Assembly: GCA_018699735.1 (NCBI GenBank)
Contig: JABIRP010000225.1
Location: forward strand, 1-35,577
Direction of reading: 5' to 3'
DNA from: Rhodospirillaceae bacterium
GTDB lineage: Bacteria > Pseudomonadota > Alphaproteobacteria > Thalassobaculales > Thalassobaculaceae
Length of the DNA: 35,577 bases
A model generated the notes under the pieces. It searched no databases, had not been told where the DNA came from, and saw only the letters and a program-made list of their open reading frames with translations. The first letter of the stretch is position 1. The number at the start of each line of letters is the position of its first letter. A program made the position numbers and the translations under genes. Of this stretch, positions 25,982 to 33,292 are shown one piece after another.

Positions 25982-26439
25982 AGCACCTTGAAAATACTGT
26001 AGACGGGTCCCTCAGGCGTACGGTCGCCGGTGGCTATGCAGCAGCATTTGTTAATCCAGGACCATTTCTCCGACGACGTCTCGAAAAACGGCGTTGTGCG
26101 AAAGTAGTAGTCCGCCGGATTGACCTGCTCTCCGGCCGCCATGCGGTCCATGACATCCTTCGGGCCGTGACGCAGGCCTTTGTAGGTCATGTAGATCATT
26201 GCCCCATCGTCGGTCTCAAGGACCAGGCGAACGTCGAGCTGGGTAACACTGTCCGCCCGATTGAGGATCCAGTCACCGCCACCTGGCAGGACCTTGCCGG
26301 AGCCGGCCGGGCCGGAAAAGCTGCCGCCCATCACCTTGGCGATCCGCCGGTCCCCCAGAGGGGTTTGGCCGAGGAGTTGCAGCGGCATTTCGACGGCAAT
26401 GGTGACGTCGAACATGTGTTCGGTCTTGATCTCACTCAT
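25978..26439 (-). CDS. DUF3237 domain protein
   Basis: The 153-residue protein is almost entirely one DUF3237 domain. It has an N-terminal HMFDVTIAVEMP strand, GDRRIAKVMGGSFSGP, GDWILNRADSVTQLDVRLVLETDDGA, and a C-terminal YYFRTTPFFETSSEKWSWIN stretch. The domain is a small beta-barrel-like fold of unknown role, frequent in proteobacteria and often near catabolic genes. The stop lies in a CTAG shared with the stop of the convergent peptidase. Confidence 0.88.
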   Translation of the reverse strand: MSEIKTEHMFDVTIAVEMPLQLLGQTPLGDRRIAKVMGGSFSGPAGSGKVLPGGGDWILNRADSVTQLDVRLVLETDDGAMIYMTYKGLRHGPKDVMDRMAAGEQVNPADYYFRTTPFFETSSEKWSWINKCCCIATGDRTPEGPVYSIFKVL

Positions 26440-26466
26440 GGGGATTTCTCCGGCTAAGCCCTTTAT

Positions 26467-26769
26467 TTACCACGCCACTCCCTTGGAATAATCGTAAGCC
26501 CAAGCGGTCGCGACGCCGGCACCTACGGCGGCGACGATGGCGCCAGTGGTGATCGGCATGACATAGACCATGTAGGCGGTCATCGCCCCCATGGCGACAT
26601 ACATACTACGCATGTCTGTTTCCATGGTTGAACTTGCGGCAGCCTGATCTGTCATCGTACTACGATCATGCATCGGCGCTTTCGTGCCGGTACCGGCAGT
26701 TTGCGCAAAGGCCGAACCCCCTGAGAATGTGAGAGCCAAAATCACAAGTAGAGATGCGAGCGTACGCAT
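26467..26769 (-). CDS. Small exported protein with glycine-zipper-like C-terminus
   Basis: The 100-residue product has a clear signal peptide (about 1-22, ending SAFAQ). A methionine- and threonine-rich linker follows (M at 33, 39, 49, 53, 56, 60 and 63), then a hydrophobic Gly/Ala segment, TGAIVAAVGAGVATAWAYD (about 75-93), of glycine-zipper type. AGGAG stands six bases before the ATG, which supports it as a real gene. It could insert in or associate with the outer or inner membrane. I recognise no family. Confidence 0.65.
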   Translation of the reverse strand: MRTLASLLVILALTFSGGSAFAQTAGTGTKAPMHDRSTMTDQAAASSTMETDMRSMYVAMGAMTAYMVYVMPITTGAIVAAVGAGVATAWAYDYSKGVAW

Positions 26770-26865
26770 AGGTGTTCTCCTAGATCCATGTCGATTGAAC
26801 AGGTCGAATTTCGATTAGCATAAGTGCAAATACCTGCGGAAGGGAGTTTTGTTTGAGAACTTGTG

Positions 26866-28587
26866 CTACAGCAGATCGGGATCGCGCAGGAAGTCGAAGT
26901 CGACCCCGCCATCCGCCTGCAGCACATGATCGTAATAGAGTTTTTTGTAGCCCCGTCGGTGCTCTGGTGTGACGTTATCGGCGGGCTCGGCACGCCGGCG
27001 TTCCAATTCGGCATCATCGACTAAAAGATCGATCGAACGGTCTTTTACACTGAGCCGAATGCGATCACCGTTGCGAACCAGGCCCAAGGGGCCACCAGCG
27101 GCGGCCTCCGGCGATACGTGCAACACGATGGTGCCGAAAGCGGTGCCGCTCATGCGGGCATCGGAGATTCGCACCATGTCCTTCAAGCCGGCCCGTGCGA
27201 GCTTTTTCGGGATCGGCAGATATCCAGCTTCGGGCATGGCGGCTGGGCTGGTCGGCCCGGCGTTCTGCAATACCATGAAATCGTCCTCGGTCACGTCCAG
27301 GTCGGGGTCGTCGACGCGGGCTGCGAGGTCTTCTAGCGAGCTGAATACAATAGCTCGGCCTTCCTTTTCGAACAGGTTGCTGTCGGCTGCCGAGCGCTTG
27401 AGGATGGCTCCCTTGGGCGCAAGCGAGCCAAACAGGGCGACCAGACCACCTTGCGGTTCAATCGGGTCATCGAAGGCGCGGACGACTTTGCGGTCGACCC
27501 AGGCACGCTCTGCATCCAAGCGCTCGCCGAGCGTCTCACCGCTGACGGTCAGGCAATCCAGGTTCAGCAATCCTTTGAGTTCCCGCAGGACAGCGCCAAG
27601 ACCACCCGCAGCATACAGATCTTCCATGTAGTACTGGCCGGTCGGTTTCAGTTCGACCAGAACCGGTGTCTCATCCGAGAGCGCATTCAACCGGTCGAGC
27701 GAGACCGGAATACCGAGGCGGCCAGCGACGGCCGTCAGATGGACAATGGCATTGGTCGACCCACCAATCGCCAGCAAGACCCGCAGAGCATTCTCGACCG
27801 ACTTCTCGGTGATGATGTCGCGCGGCAGAATGCGTTTTTCTTTCGGCATCAACGCGAGCTCGATCGCACGCTTTCCTGAGGCTTCGGCGGCGCGAAGTCG
27901 GTCTGCATGCACTGCCGGGATTGCGGCGGTGCCCGGCAAAGCCATGCCAAGAGTTTCAGTAAGGCAGGCCATAGTGCTGGCGGTCCCCATTACAGCGCAG
28001 GTGCCAGCGGTGGTCGCCAATCGTCCCTCGACCCGATTGATTTCAACGTCGTCAATCTCGCCAGCCCGATATTTGCCCCAGAAACGGCGACAATCGGTGC
28101 AGGCGCCCAGGCGCTCGCCGTCGTGCCAGCTTGTCGACATGGGGCCGGTGATCAACTGCACCACAGGCATGGTCGCGTTAGCGACGCCCATGAGCTGGGC
28201 CGGAATAGTCTTGTCGCAGCCACCGATCGCCACGACCGCATTGATCGGTTGCGCGTGGATCATCTCCTCCACGTCCATGCTCATCAAATTGCGGTACATC
28301 ATGCTGGTTGGATTCAAGAAGGTTTCGCCGAGCGAAATAGTCGGAAAATCGATCGGCAACCCGCCAGCGGCCAAAACACCACGCTTCACCGCGTCGACCA
28401 ACTCCGGCATATGTCGGTGACACGGATTGAAGCCGCTTGGCGAGCTGGCAATACCAATAATCGGGCGCTCGAGAATTTCGCGGCTGTAGCCCATCGCCTG
28501 GGCAAAGGACCGGCGAAGATAGAGGCTGAAATCGGGGTCGCCGTAGTTGGTAAGGCCCTTTGCAAGGCCGACTGGATCATCGGACAT
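26866..28587 (-). CDS. IlvD/Edd-family dehydratase (sugar-acid dehydratase type)
   Basis: The 573-residue protein has the Fe-S ligand cysteines of the family in NPCHRH (C56), GGCDKTIPAQLMG (C124) and AGTCAVMGTASTM (C197). The CTDCRRFWGKYRAGE segment and the overall layout are closer to the aldonic-acid dehydratases (such as L-arabinonate dehydratase) than to branched-chain dihydroxy-acid dehydratase, so a sugar-acid substrate is likely but unproven. The ATG at 28585-28587 follows GGGAG at nine bases; a start at 28623 lacks such a site. It stands alone and is divergent from the sensor-kinase-like gene. Confidence 0.85.
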   Translation of the reverse strand: MSDDPVGLAKGLTNYGDPDFSLYLRRSFAQAMGYSREILERPIIGIASSPSGFNPCHRHMPELVDAVKRGVLAAGGLPIDFPTISLGETFLNPTSMMYRNLMSMDVEEMIHAQPINAVVAIGGCDKTIPAQLMGVANATMPVVQLITGPMSTSWHDGERLGACTDCRRFWGKYRAGEIDDVEINRVEGRLATTAGTCAVMGTASTMACLTETLGMALPGTAAIPAVHADRLRAAEASGKRAIELALMPKEKRILPRDIITEKSVENALRVLLAIGGSTNAIVHLTAVAGRLGIPVSLDRLNALSDETPVLVELKPTGQYYMEDLYAAGGLGAVLRELKGLLNLDCLTVSGETLGERLDAERAWVDRKVVRAFDDPIEPQGGLVALFGSLAPKGAILKRSAADSNLFEKEGRAIVFSSLEDLAARVDDPDLDVTEDDFMVLQNAGPTSPAAMPEAGYLPIPKKLARAGLKDMVRISDARMSGTAFGTIVLHVSPEAAAGGPLGLVRNGDRIRLSVKDRSIDLLVDDAELERRRAEPADNVTPEHRRGYKKLYYDHVLQADGGVDFDFLRDPDLL

Positions 28588-28839
28588 ACGATACAACTCC
28601 CGAACGTGAAATTGAGTGATCATGCTGGCTATCGCACCGCTGGGGCGAAGGCAAGCCCGTTGCCTCGGAATACATAATAAGAAGCGCCAATCGATAAGAT
28701 TTATGAGACCTTGTCATTCGAAGGAATTTCTATCCTGGGAAGAGCCCCAGTAGGGAAATTACACACTGGAAAAAATTGGCTGAAAAGCTGACATTTTGAA
28801 GTGTCTTAGGATCGAAGTATCACAGGCGGATCCGGGTTA
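28588..28839. promoter_or_regulatory. Divergent intergenic region between the dehydratase and sensor-like genes
   Basis: This 252-base gap contains the start regions of both flanking genes. A small hairpin, CTGGG-AAGAGC-CCCAG (28735-28750), stands near the middle. An AT-rich stretch at 28751-28800 could hold promoters, but I cannot define -35/-10 pairs with confidence. No gene is supported. Confidence 0.35.
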
Positions 28840-29865
28840 ATGCAGCGCGGAAAGAGAGCGGGATTAATAGCGGTTTGTGTCGTTGGGAGCTTGGCGGCGC
28901 TTTATCTTGCCTCAAACCAACTGGCTGCGTTTGGGTTGCCCATTGATAAATCCCTTCTTCAGAATTTGTTGATTTTGTCGGTCGGCATTTCCATTGGTGC
29001 TATTGCAAGTGTGATGTTGACCCGGGAGATGGCGGGCCAAGATGGTGCCGCTAAGCTGGATGTCGACGCGGGTTTGGTTGACCCCGAAGTTCAGCCTCAA
29101 GTGCCGGATCTTGCTGCGACGAGTGAGGTTAGCCATCCTGAATTGTCCAAGGGAAGCGCTGATGAAGCGAGCCTCTGGGCTCAGGCCGAGTTTTTGGCGG
29201 CTGCCACCCATGAGCTTCGCACGCCGATGCATGCCGTGCTTGGGTTCACACAACTCTTGGAAATGGATGTTGAAAACCCCTTGAACTCGCGACAGCAGGG
29301 CTATGTCCAACAAATTCGGAAAAGTGGCGGCGATCTGAATGACATCATTGAACGTGTCCTCGACCTTGGCATGCTCAAGAGCGGGAGTAGCCGCGTTCGG
29401 ATCGAGCGCGTCCCCGCACAGGACCTGATCGAAGGGGCTATCGAATGGGCCGAAGAGCAAACAGCCACGGCCGAGCTTACCGTCTCCAATTTAGCCCAAG
29501 AACGTGTGATCTTCGACGTATCAACGGATCGGGACCGGGTGTCTCAGGTCTTTCGCAGCATGATGTCCACTGCGATTCGTGCCGTTGAGGGGAATGGTGG
29601 CCTGGTAATTGGCTGTGAGCTGACACCACATGATATGGTTCGATTTTTCGTCAATTTTACACGAGCCGGTGAGCCAGTTCTGAAGGCGAACACAGAGCTG
29701 ACGATTGACGAACTGGCCGCGAGTGGACTTGCCGGGGATACCGGCCTGGATCTTTGGACGATAGAACACCTGGCCGGTGTTCTGGGCGCTCGTGCAGGGC
29801 GTGAGATGGAGGTTGGATTATCAGGTTCGCTTTGGATCGATCTCCCAATTGCCCGAGGTGTCTGA
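28840..29865 (+). CDS. Membrane-bound HisKA protein with a degenerate ATPase domain
   Basis: The 341-residue protein has two N-terminal membrane segments (about 7-27 and 40-60), a linker, and a well-preserved phospho-acceptor helix, FLAAATHELRTPMHAVLGF (118-136, H124). The following ATPase domain keeps the fold pattern but lacks the key boxes: the N-box region VFRSMMSTAIR (237-247) has no asparagine, the G1 region reads NFTRAGEP (272-279) rather than DxGxG, and G2 reads GDTGLDL (299-305). It probably cannot bind ATP normally and may act as a phosphotransfer or scaffold protein. No response regulator is adjacent. Confidence 0.8.
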   Translation: MQRGKRAGLIAVCVVGSLAALYLASNQLAAFGLPIDKSLLQNLLILSVGISIGAIASVMLTREMAGQDGAAKLDVDAGLVDPEVQPQVPDLAATSEVSHPELSKGSADEASLWAQAEFLAAATHELRTPMHAVLGFTQLLEMDVENPLNSRQQGYVQQIRKSGGDLNDIIERVLDLGMLKSGSSRVRIERVPAQDLIEGAIEWAEEQTATAELTVSNLAQERVIFDVSTDRDRVSQVFRSMMSTAIRAVEGNGGLVIGCELTPHDMVRFFVNFTRAGEPVLKANTELTIDELAASGLAGDTGLDLWTIEHLAGVLGARAGREMEVGLSGSLWIDLPIARGV

Positions 29866-29923
29866 ATTCAGTGCCACGATTGGGAATGACAGGCTCGTGC
29901 GGTTGCGATAATACCAACGCCCA

Positions 29924-30649
29924 ATGACCTACATTCGCGCCGCCACCTTCAATGTACTCTTCCTAACGCTTACCGTTGTGCTCGCGGTCGGCGGGCTGTT
30001 GACGTTGCTTGGCCCTCGCACATGGGTTTGCCGCCTGAGGGACGCTTGGATCTCCTGGGTGTTGGCGATCTTGCGTCTGGTTGTTGGGCTCGATCACCGT
30101 GTTGAGGGATCGGAGAATGTCCCACCCGGTCCAATAATCGTCGCCGCCAAACATCAATCCGCTTGGGAGACGTTGGCGCTCAATCTGGTGTTTGCTGACC
30201 CAATTTTTGTCCTCAAGCGAGAGCTGTTCCGGCTGCCTCTCATCGGTCTTTACATGATGAAAGTTGGAATGATCGCGGTTGATCGGTCGGCGGGTGCCGG
30301 GGCCTTGAAGAAAATGGTTTCCGACGCCGATCAGATGGTCGCCAGTGGCCGACCGATCCTGGTTTTTCCGGAGGGAACCAGAGTGGCACCAGGTGAGACC
30401 CGGCCGTACCATCCAGGCGTCTTCGCAATATACAAAAAGCTAGGCATTCCAGTTGTCCCGGTTGTGGTGAATTCCGGTCGGTTTTGGGGGCGGGTAAGTT
30501 TCTTGAAGCGACCTGGAACGATAACGATGCGTATCCTACCCGCTATTGAACCCGGGCTTGATCGCAGGTCGTTCATGGCAAAATTGGAAGCGGATATCGA
30601 AGACGCGTCACGCGATTTGGATGCCTCGACCGAACTGCCAACCAAGTAG
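29924..30649 (+). CDS. plsC: 1-acyl-sn-glycerol-3-phosphate acyltransferase
   Basis: The 241-residue membrane enzyme of the PlsC family has an N-terminal membrane anchor (about 8-30) and a second hydrophobic stretch (42-56). Block I, AAKHQSAWET (74-83), shows H-x4-E instead of the usual H-x4-D. Block III is VFPEGTR (147-153) and is followed by GIPVVPVVVNSGRFW. It transfers an acyl chain to lysophosphatidic acid to give phosphatidic acid. The ATG lies 58 bases after the sensor-like gene, possibly in the same transcript. Confidence 0.9.
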   Translation: MTYIRAATFNVLFLTLTVVLAVGGLLTLLGPRTWVCRLRDAWISWVLAILRLVVGLDHRVEGSENVPPGPIIVAAKHQSAWETLALNLVFADPIFVLKRELFRLPLIGLYMMKVGMIAVDRSAGAGALKKMVSDADQMVASGRPILVFPEGTRVAPGETRPYHPGVFAIYKKLGIPVVPVVVNSGRFWGRVSFLKRPGTITMRILPAIEPGLDRRSFMAKLEADIEDASRDLDASTELPTK

Positions 30650-30681
30650 GTAGAATTTCGGCGGCGGGTTATTTGTCCCAG

Positions 30682-31191
30682 CTATTTAACTGTGAGCTTT
30701 GATATTTGGATGTTTGTTAGATCACCCGGTTTAAACATCCGGTTTAGCCGCGCCCAGATTTGCTGACGCACCATCTGGATACCGTCATAACCGTTCAACT
30801 GTTCGACTGTCAGGCTGCTGAGATAGACATTGACGGCATCGCGAATTCTCGGCTCATACGCAGCGGCGGTCGGTTGCACACTTTGATCTTTCAACTCTAA
30901 AGTCACGCTGAGAAGGGCGAAAACCGGTTGATGTCGCGTGGTTCGTAGATTGGAGACGAACTCGTCAATTTGATAGAAAATCCGCTCCTGACCGCCTTCG
31001 CTGTACGGTGGCGGAGGGATGGTCAGTTGCTCTTCGAGTTTGCGCTTGGCTTCGGCTTCCTCACGTTGTCTCGCTTCGGCGTCCATCACCGGAAGAAAGC
31101 CGAAATTGGGGATCAAGCCATAGAACGCCGCTCCGGCACCGGCACCGATCAAGAGTATCAAGGGCAAGATTATGATGATCAGAAGCTTCAT
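30682..31191 (-). CDS. fliL: Flagellar basal body-associated protein FliL
   Basis: The 169-residue single-pass membrane protein has one N-terminal segment (about 4-24), a charged, coiled-coil-like linker rich in Glu, Arg and Lys (36-56), and a periplasmic FliL domain with YQIDEFVSNLRTTRHQPVFALLSVTLEL (about 86-113 in two parts). It ends LTNIQISKLTVK. FliL surrounds the stator ring and supports motor torque. It usually sits beside fliM; here it follows the gamma-glutamyltransferase gene at 63 bases on the same strand, isolated from other basal-body genes in view. Confidence 0.85.
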   Translation of the reverse strand: MKLLIIIILPLILLIGAGAGAAFYGLIPNFGFLPVMDAEARQREEAEAKRKLEEQLTIPPPPYSEGGQERIFYQIDEFVSNLRTTRHQPVFALLSVTLELKDQSVQPTAAAYEPRIRDAVNVYLSSLTVEQLNGYDGIQMVRQQIWARLNRMFKPGDLTNIQISKLTVK

Positions 31192-31222
31192 CTCGGTGTC
31201 ATCCGCATGCTTCCTTCATCCT

Positions 31223-31268
31223 CAAATGTTAGCGCCAAATGTTAACGCCCAATGTTAACGTCCAATGG
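31223..31268 (-). repeat. 13-bp tandem repeats across the gamma-glutamyltransferase stop
   Basis: On the plus strand CAAATGTTAGCGC (31223-31235), CAAATGTTAACGC (31236-31248) and CCAATGTTAACGT (31249-31261) follow each other without spacer, and a partial copy, CCAATGG, ends at 31268. The stop codon of the minus-strand gene (31255-31257) lies in the third copy, and the array fills most of the gap before fliL. Confidence 0.85.
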
Positions 31269-33039
31269 CATACCCTTGCATGCCGCGCGGGTTGGCTGCA
31301 GCTTTTAGCATATCACCATCTCGGGCGGCACCGGTAAGGCGGCCTTCCGACCAGTCGTCTCCGACCTCAACGTCATGGCCGCGTTGGCGTAATTTTTCGA
31401 CCTCGGCGCCCTTGAACCGTCCTTCGACCACGACCTTGCGCGGCGAGCGTCCACGAGGCCAGAACGAGCTTGGGAAGTGCTCGGAATGGAATGCCGGGCA
31501 GTCGATCGCCTCCTGCAGGTTCATGCCGTGCTCGACATGATGCAGGAACATGAGCGTCGACCATTGATCCTGCTGATCGCCGCCAGGTGTGCCGAATGCC
31601 ATATACGCCTCTCCGTCGCGCAAGGCGAGGGATGGCGAAAGTGTCGTCCGTGGCCGCTTGCCCGGGACCAGAACCGACGGCGAGCTTTCTTCGAACCAGA
31701 ACATTTGCGCGCGATTGCCCATACAAAATCCGAGATCGGGAATGGCGGGCGAACTTTGCAGCCAGCCGCCGCTTGGTGTGGCGCTGACCATATTTCCGTC
31801 GCGATCAATAATGTCGAGGTGAACGGTGTCCCCGGTCGCAACACCGCTCTTCGATACCGTTGGCTCGCCGCCGCCCATCGATTCCGAGACCTCGATAGAG
31901 TCTCCAGCCGAAAGCGCGTGGGCCAAATTCGGTGTGACGCCGTTTATCGTTCCGGCCTCGAATTCGAGTGAGGCCGTGTCGCCGATCCGCGCGACCCGCT
32001 CGTCGTTATAGGCATCGCTGAGCAATGTCTCCATCGGCACGTCAGCGAAATCCGGATCGCCGTAATAAGCCTCGCGGTCGGCATAGGCGAGTTTACCTGC
32101 CTCAACCACGGCGTGGACGAAGTCCGCGCCGGCTGGATCCATGTCAGCGACACCCATGCGCTGCAAGAGCGCCAATTGCTGCAACATCACGGGGCCCTGG
32201 CTCCACGGGCCGCACTTGCAAACCGTATGGCGACCGTATTGGTAGGTGGTCGGATCCTCATAGCTTGGGCTCCAGCCCGCCAAATCATCTGCGCGCAATA
32301 GGCCACCGTGGACTTGGCCGGATGCATCCATGACGCGCTCGTTGGTGAAGAAGCGGTCGATCGCCTCCGCGACCCAGCCGCGGTACCAATTGTCGATGGC
32401 GCGATCGATTTGGGCCTCGCGCGATCCGCCGCCCGCTTCCGCTTCACGCAGGATACGTTCAAACGTGTTCGCAGTACCGGGGTTGCGGAACAATTGGCCC
32501 GGTGTTGGTGGTTTTCCGTTCGGCAGCCAGATCGCGGCGGACGTCGGCCAGTGCTCGGCAAACAATTGGTGCACGGTATCGACCGTGGCGCTGACGCGGG
32601 CGACCACCGGATAGCCGTCGCGGGCATATCCAATTGCCGGGCTCAACACGTCAGCCAGGCCCATCGTGCCGTAGTCGCGCAACATTGCGAGCCAGCCACC
32701 GAACGCGCCCGGGACAACCGCCGGAAGCAGGCCACTGCCAGGGATCAGATCGAGCCCCATACCCTGGATTGTCTCAATGCTCGTTGCTGCCGGCACCGTT
32801 CCCTGGGCGCAAAGCACGCGCGGACGCCCGTCGCTCTTGGCGTGAAATATTGCCGGTAGATCTCCGCCCGGTCCGTTCAGATGCGGTTCAACCACTTGCA
32901 ATGTGAAACCGGTCGTAACGGCAGCGTCAAACGCGTTACCACCTTTCTCCAAAATCGACATACCGACAGCGGACGCCAGCCAGTGTGTTGTGGCGACAAC
33001 GCCAAAGGTTCCGTGGATTTCCGGTCGTGTTGTGAACAT
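31255..33039 (-). CDS. Gamma-glutamyltransferase family protein
   Basis: The 594-residue Ntn-hydrolase precursor begins GVVATTHWLASAVGMSILEKGGNAFDAAV (about 13-41 in two parts), typical of the family. The self-cleavage site and nucleophile are in GDTVHLDIIDRDGN (T405). The small subunit contains PGKRPRTTLSPSLAL and GTPGGDQQDQW. No signal peptide is present, so unlike E. coli Ggt it should stay in the cytoplasm. Related cytosolic members act on other gamma-glutamyl or acyl amides. A tandem repeat lies over its stop codon. Confidence 0.88.
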   Translation of the reverse strand: MFTTRPEIHGTFGVVATTHWLASAVGMSILEKGGNAFDAAVTTGFTLQVVEPHLNGPGGDLPAIFHAKSDGRPRVLCAQGTVPAATSIETIQGMGLDLIPGSGLLPAVVPGAFGGWLAMLRDYGTMGLADVLSPAIGYARDGYPVVARVSATVDTVHQLFAEHWPTSAAIWLPNGKPPTPGQLFRNPGTANTFERILREAEAGGGSREAQIDRAIDNWYRGWVAEAIDRFFTNERVMDASGQVHGGLLRADDLAGWSPSYEDPTTYQYGRHTVCKCGPWSQGPVMLQQLALLQRMGVADMDPAGADFVHAVVEAGKLAYADREAYYGDPDFADVPMETLLSDAYNDERVARIGDTASLEFEAGTINGVTPNLAHALSAGDSIEVSESMGGGEPTVSKSGVATGDTVHLDIIDRDGNMVSATPSGGWLQSSPAIPDLGFCMGNRAQMFWFEESSPSVLVPGKRPRTTLSPSLALRDGEAYMAFGTPGGDQQDQWSTLMFLHHVEHGMNLQEAIDCPAFHSEHFPSSFWPRGRSPRKVVVEGRFKGAEVEKLRQRGHDVEVGDDWSEGRLTGAARDGDMLKAAANPRGMQGYAIGR

Positions 33040-33211
33040 GGCAACTCGAATTCACGTTTTGTTAGGGGGTATCTCGGTATAGTATAAGGGCATGAGCATG
33101 GCCACGGCAAAAGGGTTCGCGAGAACCGGCTTGATCGAACGGGGCTGTAGTGGTTCATCTTGACAATGGATGGCATTTTATCTATTGTGTCTTTGCTCCT
33201 AGAATGAGGAG

Positions 33212-33226
33212 TGGCCCGGAAGTTGC
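33212..33226 (+). promoter_or_regulatory. Sigma-54-type promoter for the DUF1217 flagellar gene
   Basis: TGGCCCG (33212-33218), four bases, then TTGC (33223-33226) matches the -24/-12 consensus TGGCACG-N4-TTGC with one mismatch and correct spacing. The transcript would begin about 12 bases downstream and have a leader of roughly 55 bases. Sigma-54 control of middle and late flagellar genes is common in alphaproteobacteria, which fits the gene that follows. Confidence 0.6.
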
Positions 33227-33292
33227 GTTGCCTTTTGTGAGTAAGATTTTGGTGACGGTTGTTTTCGGGATCTGCAGAAGCAGAGGTACGTT

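Noticed and set aside
31226-31260. Spaced TTAA boxes resembling CtrA sites
   Set aside because: The spacing is nine bases, not the seven of CtrA sites, and the boxes are part of the 13-bp tandem repeat.
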